Made by a program: the position numbers and the translations under genes. A stretch of 41,582 bases of DNA, from contig JAZRJT010000056.1 in NCBI GenBank assembly GCA_045645905.1, positions 1 through 41,582 of the forward strand, given 5' to 3'. Source of the stretch: SIG440 sp045645905. Its GTDB lineage: Bacteria; Bacillota; Clostridia; Monoglobales; Monoglobaceae. Under the pieces are notes generated by a model. It saw only the letters and a list, made by a program, of their open reading frames with translations, ran no database searches and was not told the DNA's origin. Positions 1 through 8,660 of this stretch are shown in pieces (the stretch's first letter is position 1; each line of letters opens with the position of its first letter).

Positions 1-35
1 TGAAGTGAACCCCAAAGTTTAGACAAAATTTAATA

Positions 36-878
36 TTAACTTGCTTGTAAATGAGTTCGGTATTGTACCGGACTCATTCCTTTTAATTTGATAGAAATCC
101 TTTCGTTGTTGTAATAATCAATATATCTTTTTAATTCATCGATGAAAGCATTAACGCTTTCGAATTTTTCACCATAAAACATTTCAACCTTTAATCTTCC
201 AAAGAAGTTTTCCATTGCACCGTTATCCATACAATTTCCTTTACGAGACATACTTTGTGTGATATTATGTTCTGCTAATAATCGTTGATATTCTGCATGT
301 TGATATTGCCAACCTTGGTCAGAATGGAATAGTGGTGTTGCATCAGCAGGAAGTTTCTTGAATAAACCATCAAGCATTTCTCTGATTTGATACAGATTTG
401 GGCTTAATGAAATCGAATATGATACAATTTCTCGATTGTATAAATCCATTACAGGGGATAAATATACCTTGTCATCACATACTTTAAATTCAGTTACATC
501 TGTTGTAAGTTTTTCAAATGGTTTTGATGCTATAAAATCTCTTTTAAGTAGATTGTCTGCAACTTTGCCAATTTCTCCTTTGTACGAATGGTATTTACCA
601 TTTTTGCGTTGCTTTCCCTTAATGTTAAGCTCATTCATCAATTTTAATACAGTTTTATGGTTGATTATATATCCTTTTTGTTTTAGTACAGATGAAATTC
701 TACGATAACCGTATCTACCTTTGTTTTGATTGAATATGTCAAGTATGTCGTCTTTAACTTCTTTGTATTTATCTGTGTCTTTTGATTTAAGATAATAGTA
801 GAAGGTACTTCTTGCAAGTCCTGACAATTTCAACAAATCTTTAAGCGGATACAACTGCCTTAGTTCAGCGATAATCAA
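36..878 (-). CDS. IS3-family transposase OrfB (DDE integrase-type catalytic domain)
   Basis: This is the catalytic half of the transposase, about 280 residues, of the rve/integrase-core fold. An N-terminal HTH_21-like region (LSGLARSTFYYYL, then GRYGYRRI) precedes the catalytic core. The DDE residues are visible as the Asp in TTDVTEF, the Asp in LFHSDQGWQYQ and the Glu in MENFFGRLK. The C-terminus YNNERISIKLKGMSPVQYR is typical of the IS150 group. The frame opens at a TTG that overlaps the orfA stop, so it is probably translated mainly as an OrfAB product after -1 frameshifting rather than from its own start. No internal stop or deletion is visible. Confidence 0.92.
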   Translation of the reverse strand: MIIAELRQLYPLKDLLKLSGLARSTFYYYLKSKDTDKYKEVKDDILDIFNQNKGRYGYRRISSVLKQKGYIINHKTVLKLMNELNIKGKQRKNGKYHSYKGEIGKVADNLLKRDFIASKPFEKLTTDVTEFKVCDDKVYLSPVMDLYNREIVSYSISLSPNLYQIREMLDGLFKKLPADATPLFHSDQGWQYQHAEYQRLLAEHNITQSMSRKGNCMDNGAMENFFGRLKVEMFYGEKFESVNAFIDELKRYIDYYNNERISIKLKGMSPVQYRTHLQAS

Positions 879-1261
879 CGCTTTTTGTCGTTCTTTCGCT
901 CTTCCGCAAGAACTAAGGCACTCAGTTTTTTTAAGTAGTCTATCTCCATTCTTAGACGCTGATTTTCGGCAATTAAATCTTCTTCGACTTTCTTATCAAG
1001 TTTAGGTGGGCGACCTTTTTTCGTTCCGCTTGCTTTACAAGCTCTGCCTCGTCTTTCTTTCATCAGACCTTCGGCTCCTTCTTCTAAAAATATGCGTTCC
1101 CACCTTTGCAACATGGCTCTCGCTGCTCCATATTGAGGATTTCCCAACTCGTATTTTTTAACTGTTTCATTATACGAGAGATGGTGTTCCCGCATATCTA
1201 GTATAACAGATATTTTAAATTCTGACGAGTAGGTTTTGTAATTTTGTCCTTTTTTTGACAT
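875..1261 (-). CDS. IS3-family transposase OrfA (DNA-binding helix-turn-helix protein)
   Basis: This 128-residue protein supplies the terminal-repeat-binding part of the transposase. The N-terminal half is a helix-turn-helix of the IS3/IS150 type (YSSEFKISVILDMREHHLSYNE, given here only in part: YSSEFKISVIL), followed by a basic segment and a C-terminal leucine-zipper-like helix (ENQRLRMEIDYLKKL). I chose the ATG at 1261 because a GGAGGTG ribosome binding site lies just upstream; the longer reading from TTG at 1279 would run through that site. The 3' end overlaps orfB in the -1 frame. An AAAAAG run just before the stop (about 882-887) is the expected slip site, giving an OrfAB fusion as in other IS3 elements. 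The frameshift itself is inferred. Confidence 0.88.
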   Translation of the reverse strand: MSKKGQNYKTYSSEFKISVILDMREHHLSYNETVKKYELGNPQYGAARAMLQRWERIFLEEGAEGLMKERRGRACKASGTKKGRPPKLDKKVEEDLIAENQRLRMEIDYLKKLSALVLAEERKNDKKR

Positions 1262-1330
1262 AAAAATATGCACCTCCAAAAGTGCCTAACTTTTGGGGTG
1301 CATATCATTTCGTGCTCGCTTTTTCTTTTT

Positions 1331-2614
1331 TTATTTTTCGGGTAAAATTACCTCTTTACCGCCCATATAAGGTCTCAAAACCTCAGGAACAGTAATACTT
1401 CCGTCTGCATTTTGATAGTTTTCAAGAATTGCCGCAACCGTTCTGCCGATTGCAACACCCGAACCATTAAGTGTGTGAACAAGCTGAGCCTTATCCTTTA
1501 CGCTGTTCTTAAACTTGATATTTGCACGTCTTGCCTGGAAATCTTCAAAGTTACTGCAAGAAGAAATCTCAACAAATCTGTTATAGCTTGGCATCCAAAC
1601 CTCAATATCATATTTCATTGCTGCAGTAAAGCCAAGGTCGCCAATACAAATCTTAACCACACGGTATGGGAGTTTAAGAAGCTTAAGAACTGATTCTGCA
1701 TCGTTAACCAAGCTTTCAAGCTCTTCATATGAATTTTCTGGATTAGCAAATTTAACAAGCTCAACCTTGTTGAACTGATGCTGACGAATAAGGCCCCTGG
1801 TGTCTCTGCCGGCACTACCTGCCTCCGCTCTGAAGCACGCAGTATACGCACAATATTTAATGGGAAGTTTGCTGCCGTCAAGAATTTCATCTCTGTGCAT
1901 ATTTGTCACAGGAACTTCTGCTGTTGGAACAAGGAAATAGTCAGTATTTGCAACCTTGAATGCATCTTCTTCAAACTTGGGAAGTTGACCAGTACCTACC
2001 ATACTGTTGCGATGTACCATAAATGGCGGGAAAATTTCTTTATAGCCATTCTGATTTGTGTGAGTGTCAAGATAGAAGTTAATAACCGCCCTTTCAAGCT
2101 GTGCGCCTGCTCCCTGATATACAGTAAATCTTGCACCTGTAATCTTTGCGGCAGTTGCCGGGTCAAGAATACCCAAATCTTCACCTAAATCCCAATGAGC
2201 CTTTGGCTCAAAATCAAACTTGGTAGGCTCCATAAATCTTCTTACTTCAATGTTATCCTCATCGGTATCACCCTCCGGCACTGTCGGGTTTGCAATATTG
2301 GGAATTGTATACATAATCTTTTCCATTTCTTCATCAATTTCCCTTACCTGATCATCAATTTTCTTAATGTCATCCGACAAAACCTTCATTTCAGCAAAAA
2401 TGGGTGCGGTGTCCTTGCCCTCCTTTTTCAATTGAGGAATCTGCTTGGAAATGGTATTCTGCTTGCTTTTCATCTGTTCAACATTGAAAACCAATTCTCT
2501 GCGCTGTTTGTCAAGTTCAAGAAGGTGATCAATATCAATTCTGTCTTCTTTTCTACGCTTAAGGGCTTCAATAAGTTTTTCGGGTTCATTTCTTAAAATT
2601 TTAATGTCTATCAT
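1331..2614 (-). CDS. serS: seryl-tRNA synthetase
   Basis: Class II aminoacyl-tRNA synthetase that charges tRNA-Ser in the cytoplasm. At 427 residues it has the normal bacterial length. Residues of about 1-110 form the long antiparallel coiled-coil arm that grips the tRNA long variable arm (EEMEKIMYTIPN closes it). The catalytic domain shows class II motif 2 (CFRAEAGSAGRDTRGLIRQH) and motif 3 (NGSGVAIGRTVAAILENYQ). Start is the ATG at 2614, with GGAG about 8 nt upstream. It follows the lipoprotein gene by 36 bp on the same strand, so the two are probably cotranscribed; no T-box leader fits in that gap. An insertion sequence sits 23 bp past its stop and leaves the coding region intact. Confidence 0.97.
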   Translation of the reverse strand: MIDIKILRNEPEKLIEALKRRKEDRIDIDHLLELDKQRRELVFNVEQMKSKQNTISKQIPQLKKEGKDTAPIFAEMKVLSDDIKKIDDQVREIDEEMEKIMYTIPNIANPTVPEGDTDEDNIEVRRFMEPTKFDFEPKAHWDLGEDLGILDPATAAKITGARFTVYQGAGAQLERAVINFYLDTHTNQNGYKEIFPPFMVHRNSMVGTGQLPKFEEDAFKVANTDYFLVPTAEVPVTNMHRDEILDGSKLPIKYCAYTACFRAEAGSAGRDTRGLIRQHQFNKVELVKFANPENSYEELESLVNDAESVLKLLKLPYRVVKICIGDLGFTAAMKYDIEVWMPSYNRFVEISSCSNFEDFQARRANIKFKNSVKDKAQLVHTLNGSGVAIGRTVAAILENYQNADGSITVPEVLRPYMGGKEVILPEK

Positions 2615-2650
2615 TTGAAATTCTCCATTCTGCCAATCCGGCTAAATTTT

Positions 2651-3076
2651 TCAATTAATTGCTTGTTTATTTTCCAAAATGTCTTTTAAGATTTTATAGT
2701 AAGCCAAGGTCGCATCATCAAACCCCATAGGCTCAATCTTTTTTAAATTCTTTGAGGCATCGCCAGTATTTCCGGATTTGTAAAGTTCATATATATCTAT
2801 TAAATCCGACAACGCCTGTCCCTGAGTTGCTTGTTCTGATTTTTCTGACATTGCTTGTATCAGTTTTGTTTGCAGGTCCTTATTTTCCTTTTTAAGTTCA
2901 GCATTTTCTTCCTCAAGAATTTTTATAGCTTGCCGACTTTCCTCAATCATATTTTTATAAATGATTTCATTGTCATCTGTTTTTTTTCGTGGTGTGCATC
3001 CGGTAATTACAATTAAAGATACACATACAAGCAAAACTATAGCAAATAAGAAAATACGCTTATTGTTCTTTTTCAT
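2651..3076 (-). CDS. small membrane-anchored lipoprotein with coiled coil, function unknown
   Basis: I do not recognise a named family. The 141-residue product starts with a Lys-rich n-region, a hydrophobic stretch of about 20 residues (FLFAIVLLVCVSLIV) and a lipobox-like ITGC, so it is predicted to be lipidated and anchored outside the cytoplasmic membrane. The mature part begins with a charged linker followed by a coiled coil (about residues 45-80, EEENAELKKENKDLQTKL). The C-terminal half is a possible small helical domain. Start is the ATG at 3076, because the upstream ATG at 3094 reads straight through the AGGGGGG ribosome binding site. It lies between parB and serS on the same strand. 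Its role in either process is not shown. Confidence 0.75.
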   Translation of the reverse strand: MKKNNKRIFLFAIVLLVCVSLIVITGCTPRKKTDDNEIIYKNMIEESRQAIKILEEENAELKKENKDLQTKLIQAMSEKSEQATQGQALSDLIDIYELYKSGNTGDASKNLKKIEPMGFDDATLAYYKILKDILENKQAIN

Positions 3077-3225
3077 TTTTACCCCCCCTATCATTTAAAC
3101 GCAAATTTTCGCCCCTTAAACACAAATGGCACAATTTTAACATCTCTTCATTGCCCATTCCCACTTTTTCGATTTAAGAGCACGTTTTAAAGGTGGTGTT
3201 TTTCCACATTTTTACAAAAATTTAC

Positions 3226-4122
3226 TTATTTTAACTTTTCGACTATCCCTTCGAGCTCTGCATTGCTAAAATATTCAATTTCAATTTTGCCTTTATTTTT
3301 TCCGTTTTTAATTGTCACCTTCGCTCCAAGTCTGCCAGAAATATCCTTAGCAAGGTCCTTAAAATATTTTTCAAGATTTTTGTCAGGCACAGCTGCTACC
3401 GGTTTTTGCTTTTCTACAGCAAACATAGCGACCAACTTTTCCACTTGACGAACATTGAGTCCATCTGCAACAATTTTTTCTGCAAGAGCAATACGGTCGC
3501 TTTCCTTTTCAACCGAAAGAAGAGCCCTTGCGTGACCTTGTGTAAGGTCTCCCGCAATCACCATATTTTTTATTTTTGCAGAAAGACCGTTAAGTCTTAA
3601 GGAATTAGCAATCGCACTGCGGCTTCTTCCCACACGTTCTGCCACATCTTCCTGGGTAAGGCCAAAGGTGTCCATCAATTTGCGATAGCCTTCTGCCTCT
3701 TCAATAGGATTAAGGTCTTCACGTTGCAGATTTTCAACCAAAGCAAGTTCCATAACCTGCTTTTCAGTATACTCACCCTCAACACAAGGAACCTCTGTCA
3801 ATCCGGCAAGCTTTGCCGCACGCCATCTTCGCTCTCCGGCAACAATTTGATACATTCCATTCCTTTGCCGCTTTACTACAATCGGCTGAATAAGGCCATG
3901 CTCCTTTATAGAGTTTGCCAGAGCCTCCAATTTTTCTTTTTCAAAATATTTTCGGGGCTGTTCAGGATTAGGTTCAATATCTCTGATTTTAAAAACCCTT
4001 ACACTGTCATTTTCTGCCTTTTCCCCGGTTTCTTCCGGCACAACATTTTCTGTAATATCATCAAAAAACGCACCTAAACCGCGACCCATAGCTTTTTTTG
4101 CCGGCTTCTTTTTTTCTGCCAT
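3226..4122 (-). CDS. parB: chromosome partitioning protein ParB / Spo0J
   Basis: CTP-dependent DNA clamp that loads at parS sites near the origin, spreads, recruits SMC and stimulates the ParA ATPase. The 298-residue protein has a basic N-terminal tail, including MGRGLGAFF as in other ParBs. The ParB/Srx nucleotide-binding domain follows (IEPNPEQPRKYF; the GERRWRAAK box at about residues 95-105), with ENLQREDLNPIEEA. Next come the helix-turn-helix that reads parS (LTQEDVAERVGRSRSAIANSLRL) and a C-terminal dimerisation domain. It starts 32 bp after parA with a good GGAG site, so parAB is an operon. Two perfect parS sites lie just upstream of parA. Confidence 0.97.
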   Translation of the reverse strand: MAEKKKPAKKAMGRGLGAFFDDITENVVPEETGEKAENDSVRVFKIRDIEPNPEQPRKYFEKEKLEALANSIKEHGLIQPIVVKRQRNGMYQIVAGERRWRAAKLAGLTEVPCVEGEYTEKQVMELALVENLQREDLNPIEEAEGYRKLMDTFGLTQEDVAERVGRSRSAIANSLRLNGLSAKIKNMVIAGDLTQGHARALLSVEKESDRIALAEKIVADGLNVRQVEKLVAMFAVEKQKPVAAVPDKNLEKYFKDLAKDISGRLGAKVTIKNGKNKGKIEIEYFSNAELEGIVEKLK

Positions 4123-4154
4123 AATATATCACTCCTTTTTTAAAATAAGGATGT

Positions 4155-4922
4155 TTATTTACTGTTTCGCTCTATAACTTCTTTTGCAAGATCGGTATAG
4201 CATTCTGCTCCTTTAGAATGCTTATCATATTCGATAATGGGCATTCCAAAGCTGGGAGCCTCAGAAAGCCTTACATTTCGAGGAATTATTGTTCCATACA
4301 CCTTGTCGCGAAAGAATTTCTTTACTTCATCAACTACCTGTATCGAAAGATTTGTTCTTGCATCAAACATCGTCAGCAAAACGCCCTCCATTTTCAATTC
4401 TGGATTGAGTCCCTTTTTAACCATTTTTATAGTATTCGTCAACTGGCTCAAACCTTCAAGCGCATAATACTCGCACTGGATAGGCACAAGAATTGAATCT
4501 GCAGCTGAAAATGAATTCAATGTTATCAGTCCAAGTGACGGCGGACAGTCAATAAATATAAAATCAAAGTCCTTCTTTATTTCATTTATTGAATTTTTCA
4601 GAACATATTCGCGATTTTCTTTCACAACAAGCTCTAGTTCTGCCCCCGCAAGATTAATATTTGACGGGCATATCCACAAATTTTCAAAGCCCGTGTCAAT
4701 CAAAACTTCGCTCATCGGCACATCATTTATAATACAGTCATACACAGAAGTTTCTACCATCCTTGGATCAACACCAAGACCACTTGTGGTATTGCCTTGA
4801 GGGTCAATATCTATAAGCAATGTTTTCTTGCCCTGCTTTCCAAGGCAAGCGCTAAGATTAACAGACGTTGTAGTCTTACCTACTCCGCCTTTTTGGTTTG
4901 CAATTGCAATAACCTTTCCCAT
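4155..4922 (-). CDS. parA: chromosome partitioning ATPase ParA / Soj
   Basis: Deviant Walker-type ATPase of the ParA/MinD superfamily that binds DNA as an ATP dimer and works with ParB in origin segregation and, in Bacillus, in control of DnaA. The 255-residue protein has the deviant Walker A KGGVGKTTTSVNL at about residues 10-22, Walker A' LLIDIDPQGN and Walker B FIFIDCPPSLG. Length is standard for the chromosomal short form without an N-terminal HTH. The gene begins with ATG after AGGGGGAG. A likely promoter (TTGTAA, 17 bp, TAGAAT) sits directly upstream, with a parS site only about 20 bp beyond its -35 box, so ParB binding could influence transcription; that is an inference. Confidence 0.97.
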   Translation of the reverse strand: MGKVIAIANQKGGVGKTTTSVNLSACLGKQGKKTLLIDIDPQGNTTSGLGVDPRMVETSVYDCIINDVPMSEVLIDTGFENLWICPSNINLAGAELELVVKENREYVLKNSINEIKKDFDFIFIDCPPSLGLITLNSFSAADSILVPIQCEYYALEGLSQLTNTIKMVKKGLNPELKMEGVLLTMFDARTNLSIQVVDEVKKFFRDKVYGTIIPRNVRLSEAPSFGMPIIEYDKHSKGAECYTDLAKEVIERNSK

Positions 4923-4951
4923 TGTACTCCCCCTTTTTATGATGTATATTC

Positions 4952-4980
4952 ATTCTACCACTTTTTTCGAAAAATTACAA
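4952..4980 (-). promoter_or_regulatory. predicted sigma-A promoter of parAB
   Basis: On the minus strand, TTGTAA (4980-4975) is followed by a 17-bp spacer and TAGAAT (4957-4952), about 30 bp before the parA start. The -35 box has two mismatches to consensus, so this is a moderate-strength prediction. Confidence 0.5.
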
Positions 4981-4999
4981 TATATAATAACAAAAAAAT

Positions 5000-5015
5000 T
5001 GTTTCACGTGAAACA
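5000..5015. promoter_or_regulatory. parS site 1 (ParB binding site)
   Basis: The sequence is TGTTTCACGTGAAACA, a perfect 16-bp palindrome identical to the Bacillus-type parS consensus. It lies 78 bp upstream of parA, next to the predicted parA promoter. The origin region is about 12.5 kb away. Confidence 0.96.
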
Positions 5016-5086
5016 ATTTTTCTACGCACTATTTTAAGAGCTGAAGTCCGACGCTACTACATTGGATAAAAGCCATTTGTCTTTAA

Positions 5087-5128
5087 ACAAAAACGGAGCA
5101 ACCATCTTCAAAAGGATGTGTTGCCCCG
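5087..5128 (-). terminator. rho-independent terminator of the rpiB-ispG-polC-tex-MATE operon
   Basis: On the minus strand the arms CGGGGCAACACATC and GATGGTTGCTCCG pair around a short loop (TTTTGAA or similar), with minor mismatch or bulge, and are followed by TTTTTGTTT. It lies just past the MATE gene stop codon. A parS site falls between the stop and the hairpin. Confidence 0.8.
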
Positions 5129-5129
5129 A

Positions 5130-5145
5130 TGTTTCACGTGAAACA
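5130..5145. promoter_or_regulatory. parS site 2 (ParB binding site)
   Basis: This is a second perfect TGTTTCACGTGAAACA palindrome, centred 130 bp from the first. It sits between the MATE stop codon (5150) and its terminator hairpin, so it is transcribed as part of the 3' untranslated region. Confidence 0.96.
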
Positions 5146-5149
5146 TTTG

Positions 5150-6484
5150 TCATTTTACCAAGCTTTTTATCCACTTTCTGCTAACAAATCTTGGAATTAA
5201 AAGCATAAGCTTTATCATTTCTTCTCCCATCATGCAAATATATATTACCACAAGCGGGAGTTTAAAGACTAAGCCGGATATAATTGCCAAAGGAACTCCC
5301 ACAAGCCACATTGATATAATATCTATAATTGCCGCACTTCTTGTATCTCCGCCGTTTCGAAATACGCCTACTATGAAGAAAAACGTCAGGGCTTTTACAT
5401 TCATAATAATGGCAGTCATAAACAAAATTCTCAAAGCCTCAGAATAAATCTCTGGCGTTATGTTATAGGGAATAAGGACAAGCGGCCTTATAATAACAAA
5501 TACAACAGATATGCACAAAGAAAATGCCATATTCATAAAACACAGTTTTTTAGAAACCAAATACGCCTGCTCCCTCTCTCCTGCACCGACAAGCTTACCT
5601 ACAAGAATCCCCGCAGCATTCCCACCGCCGTGAAAAAATACAAGCAACAGCCTTTCAATATTCTGAACTATAGTTATAATCACCACTGCATCTGTGCTTA
5701 TCTGCGAAAACACCCAGGAATAAACAATTGTTCCAAGCGCCCAGGCTCCTTCATTAAGGGTAACCGGCAGTGCCGCTTTAAAATATCCGCCAATCATACC
5801 CTTCGGTATTTTAATAAGCTCAAATATATTTGCCGCCTGAATAAGCTTCTTTTTATAAACGACACTCAAAATTATTCCAAGCTCTGATACTCTGGCAATA
5901 ATTGTAGCAATTGCCGCACCTTCAACACCCATTGCAGGAAAGCCCAGTTTACCGAATATAAGCACCCAGTTCATAATAATATTTACAAAAAGTCCTACAA
6001 ATCTTGCTATAAACGGAATATTCGCCTTCTCGCTACAACAAAGGCTCATATCATAAGCTGCTGTAATTCCCGAAAAAAGGTATGAAAAGCAAGCAATCCT
6101 TAAATAACGCACACCAAAATCTACAACCGCAACGTCTTTGCGAAAGATTCTTATTATAACTTCGGGCGCACCAACTGAGACTAAAATAAACAAGGTCGAA
6201 ACCAACGTCACAAGTAAAAGATTTATTCCCAAAACCTTACGCATCTTGGCTATATTATTTGCACCCCAATATTGTGCCGCAAACACACCTGCACCGCCGC
6301 AGATACCAAAAGTAAGCACACCAAGAAAGAAATACCACTGATTGGCAATTCCTATGGCCGCAATAACGTCCTTCCCAAATCCACCAAGCATTACGCTATC
6401 AAGAAGATTAATAAGTGCCGCCACAAGCTCCTTTAGTGCCATTGGTACCAAGAGTAGAAAAAAGCTTCTATAAAACGATTTCAC
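5150..6484 (-). CDS. MATE-family multidrug/toxin efflux transporter
   Basis: Polytopic inner-membrane antiporter of the MATE (MatE) family, predicted to use an Na+ or H+ gradient to export drugs or metabolites. The 444-residue length and roughly twelve hydrophobic segments in two homologous halves match the family. The N-terminal half carries the typical DSVMLGGFG and FGICGGAGVFAAQYWGA segments. The second half has GNAAGILVGKLVGAGE. The start is a GTG at 6484, only 2 bp after the tex stop codon, with an AAGGA site inside the end of tex, so translation is probably coupled to tex. The substrate cannot be predicted. It is the last gene of a leftward operon ending in a terminator. Confidence 0.9.
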   Translation of the reverse strand: MKSFYRSFFLLLVPMALKELVAALINLLDSVMLGGFGKDVIAAIGIANQWYFFLGVLTFGICGGAGVFAAQYWGANNIAKMRKVLGINLLLVTLVSTLFILVSVGAPEVIIRIFRKDVAVVDFGVRYLRIACFSYLFSGITAAYDMSLCCSEKANIPFIARFVGLFVNIIMNWVLIFGKLGFPAMGVEGAAIATIIARVSELGIILSVVYKKKLIQAANIFELIKIPKGMIGGYFKAALPVTLNEGAWALGTIVYSWVFSQISTDAVVIITIVQNIERLLLVFFHGGGNAAGILVGKLVGAGEREQAYLVSKKLCFMNMAFSLCISVVFVIIRPLVLIPYNITPEIYSEALRILFMTAIIMNVKALTFFFIVGVFRNGGDTRSAAIIDIISMWLVGVPLAIISGLVFKLPLVVIYICMMGEEMIKLMLLIPRFVSRKWIKSLVK

Positions 6485-6486
6485 GT

Positions 6487-8643
6487 TTAATCAATTCCTT
6501 TCATCGTAAGAGAAATTCTCTTTTTCTGAACATCAACCTCAAGAACCTTAACCTTGACAATGTCGCCTATAGACACAACATCCATAGGATGCTTAACATA
6601 ACGGTCACTAAGCTGCGATATGTGAACAAGACCATCCTGATGAACACCTATATCCACAAACGCACCAAAGTCAATTACATTTCTTACCGTACCCGTAAGT
6701 ATCATGTCCGGTTTTAAATCCTCCATACCCATAACATCCTCACGAAGAAGCGGCTGTTCAACCGAATCTCGAGGGTCACGGCCCGGTTTAATTATTTCGT
6801 CAACTATATCACGCAGAGTGGGAACACCAATCTCAAGTTCTGCCGCAATTGCTGTTAAATCTCTGTCCTTCATACGAGCCTTAATATCATCAAGCTTTCC
6901 TTCATCAACATCCTTTAGAGTATACCCCAAATATTCAATCAATTTTTCTGCCGCATCGTACGCCTCGGGATGAACCGCAGTATTATCAAGGACATTTTTC
7001 CCTCCGACGATTCTCAAAAATCCCGCACACTGCTGAAAAGCCTTAGGCCCTAACTTTCCAACCTTTTTAAGCTGTGCTCTGCTTGTAAAACCGCCCTCTT
7101 CTTCCCTATATTTTACAATATTGGCAGCAATTGTAGAGTTTATTCCCGATACATATTGAAGTAGCGGAACCGAGGCAGTATTAAGGTCAACTCCCACGCT
7201 GTTAACACAGTCTTCAACCACACCACCAAGAACTTCACCAAGACGCTTTTGATTCATATCGTGCTGATACTGACCTACACCAATCGCCTTTGGCTCAATC
7301 TTTACAAGCTCTGCAAGAGGGTCCTGAACTCGTCTTGCAATTGAAATCGCACTACGCTGTGTTACATCGAAATCAGGAAATTCTTCTGTTGCCAGCTTAG
7401 ATGCGGAATATACAGATGCCCCTGCCTCGTTAGTTATAATGTATTTTACATTGCACTCGGGTATTTCTTTTATAAGGTTTGCTGCAAAAATCTCTGTTTC
7501 CTTTGATGCAGTTCCGTTTCCTATTGAAATAAGAGTTATTCCATGCTTCTTAATAAGATTTTTAATAAGAGTCTTTGCAGATTCTCTCTGTGCATCTGAG
7601 TGGGTTATATAAATTACTCCGGTGTCAAGCACCTTGCCTGTTGAATCTACAACGCCAACCTTACAACCTGTACGATATCCCGGGTCAAGTCCCAGAACAA
7701 CTTGTCCGCGTATGGGTGCCTGCATAAGAAGATTTTTAAGATTTACCTTAAATACCTGCATTGCCTGTTCCTGTGCCATATCTGTCAGTTCATTGCGGAT
7801 TTCACGCTCAATACTGGGCTGAATCAGTCTGTTATATGCGTCTTCCACCGCTTTTTCAACAAGGTATGCGGTAATAGAGCTGCTGTCTGTAACTTCAGCA
7901 TCTTTAAGATATTTTAGAATTTTTTCTTCATCGCAAGCAATGGTAACTGTCAAAAATTTTTCATTTTCACCGCGGTCAACGGCAAGAACCCTGTGCGGAA
8001 CAGCTTTTGTCACCGGCTCGGTAAAATCATAATACAAACGATAAACAGAATCTTCCTCTGTAGCAGCCTTTGACTGTAAAAATCCGGTTTTTGTAGTAAT
8101 TTCACGAATTTCCTTGCGGTGCTCTGCATTGTCTGAGATTATTTCTGCAATAATATCCATTGCTCCCTGCAACGCATCCTCAACCGATTCAACCCCCTTT
8201 TCGGCATCAACATACTCTGCCGCCAACTCTTCAACAGAATCCGCTTTGAAATTTTGAAGATATATAATTGTTGCCAAAGGCTCCAGACCCTTTTCTTTTG
8301 CTGCTGTAGCACGGGTTCTGCGTTTGGGACGGTATGGTCGGTAAATATCTTCAAGCTCCGAAAGTTTTTCAGCCTTGTCAATTTCTGCCGCAAGCTCTTC
8401 AGTAAGCTTCCCCTGCTCCTCAATTATTCTCTTTATGTCTGCCTTTCTCTCTTCCATATTTCTAAGATAAGTAAGACGGTCAAAAAATGTACGCAAAACT
8501 TCATCGTTTAATTCACCCGTGGCCTCTTTACGATAACGGGAAATAAATGGAATGGTATTTCCCTCATCAAGCAAAGCAATGGTATTATCTACCTGCCATT
8601 GTTTCAAATTCAATTCCTGTGCAAGTTTTTCAGCAATAGTCAT
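6487..8643 (-). CDS. tex: Tex-family RNA-binding transcription accessory protein
   Basis: Tex proteins are conserved nucleic-acid-binding factors linked to transcription, RNA handling and toxin gene expression; the molecular role is still loosely defined. The 718-residue protein has the full domain order. An N-terminal Tex/HTH region (FISRYRKEATGEL) is followed by a YqgF/RNase H-like fold (VVLGLDPGYRTGCKVGVVD, about 317-420). Then come helix-hairpin-helix motifs (VSGINSTIAANIVKYREE and GKLGPKAFQQCAGFLRI, about 490-560) and a C-terminal S1 RNA-binding domain (GTVRNVIDFGAFVDIGVHQD, about 645-715). It follows polC by 17 bp and overlaps the ribosome binding site of the MATE gene, so it is an internal operon member. 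Confidence 0.96.
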   Translation of the reverse strand: MTIAEKLAQELNLKQWQVDNTIALLDEGNTIPFISRYRKEATGELNDEVLRTFFDRLTYLRNMEERKADIKRIIEEQGKLTEELAAEIDKAEKLSELEDIYRPYRPKRRTRATAAKEKGLEPLATIIYLQNFKADSVEELAAEYVDAEKGVESVEDALQGAMDIIAEIISDNAEHRKEIREITTKTGFLQSKAATEEDSVYRLYYDFTEPVTKAVPHRVLAVDRGENEKFLTVTIACDEEKILKYLKDAEVTDSSSITAYLVEKAVEDAYNRLIQPSIEREIRNELTDMAQEQAMQVFKVNLKNLLMQAPIRGQVVLGLDPGYRTGCKVGVVDSTGKVLDTGVIYITHSDAQRESAKTLIKNLIKKHGITLISIGNGTASKETEIFAANLIKEIPECNVKYIITNEAGASVYSASKLATEEFPDFDVTQRSAISIARRVQDPLAELVKIEPKAIGVGQYQHDMNQKRLGEVLGGVVEDCVNSVGVDLNTASVPLLQYVSGINSTIAANIVKYREEEGGFTSRAQLKKVGKLGPKAFQQCAGFLRIVGGKNVLDNTAVHPEAYDAAEKLIEYLGYTLKDVDEGKLDDIKARMKDRDLTAIAAELEIGVPTLRDIVDEIIKPGRDPRDSVEQPLLREDVMGMEDLKPDMILTGTVRNVIDFGAFVDIGVHQDGLVHISQLSDRYVKHPMDVVSIGDIVKVKVLEVDVQKKRISLTMKGID

Positions 8644-8660
8644 TTTTGTTTCCTCTTTCT

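Larger units (their letters stand above)
1..1307 (-). mobile_element. IS3-family (IS150-like) insertion sequence, complete
   Basis: The element carries overlapping orfA and orfB on the minus strand and is bounded by imperfect terminal inverted repeats of about 26 bp. The left end (1-26) begins TGAAGTGAACCCCAAAG and the right end (1307 reading inward to about 1282) begins TGATATGCACCCCAAAAG, so TGA, TG and ACCCCAAA are shared. The left repeat starts at the first base of the window, so a target duplication cannot be checked. The right end lies 23 bp beyond the serS stop codon. All transposase motifs are intact, so the copy may be active. Confidence 0.9.

Noticed and set aside
2615..2650. T-box before serS
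   Set aside because: Only 36 bp separate it from the preceding gene, far too short.
3190..3215. Short hairpin after parB (GTGG/CCAC) as a terminator
   Set aside because: Only 4-5 bp with no proper T-run on the minus strand.
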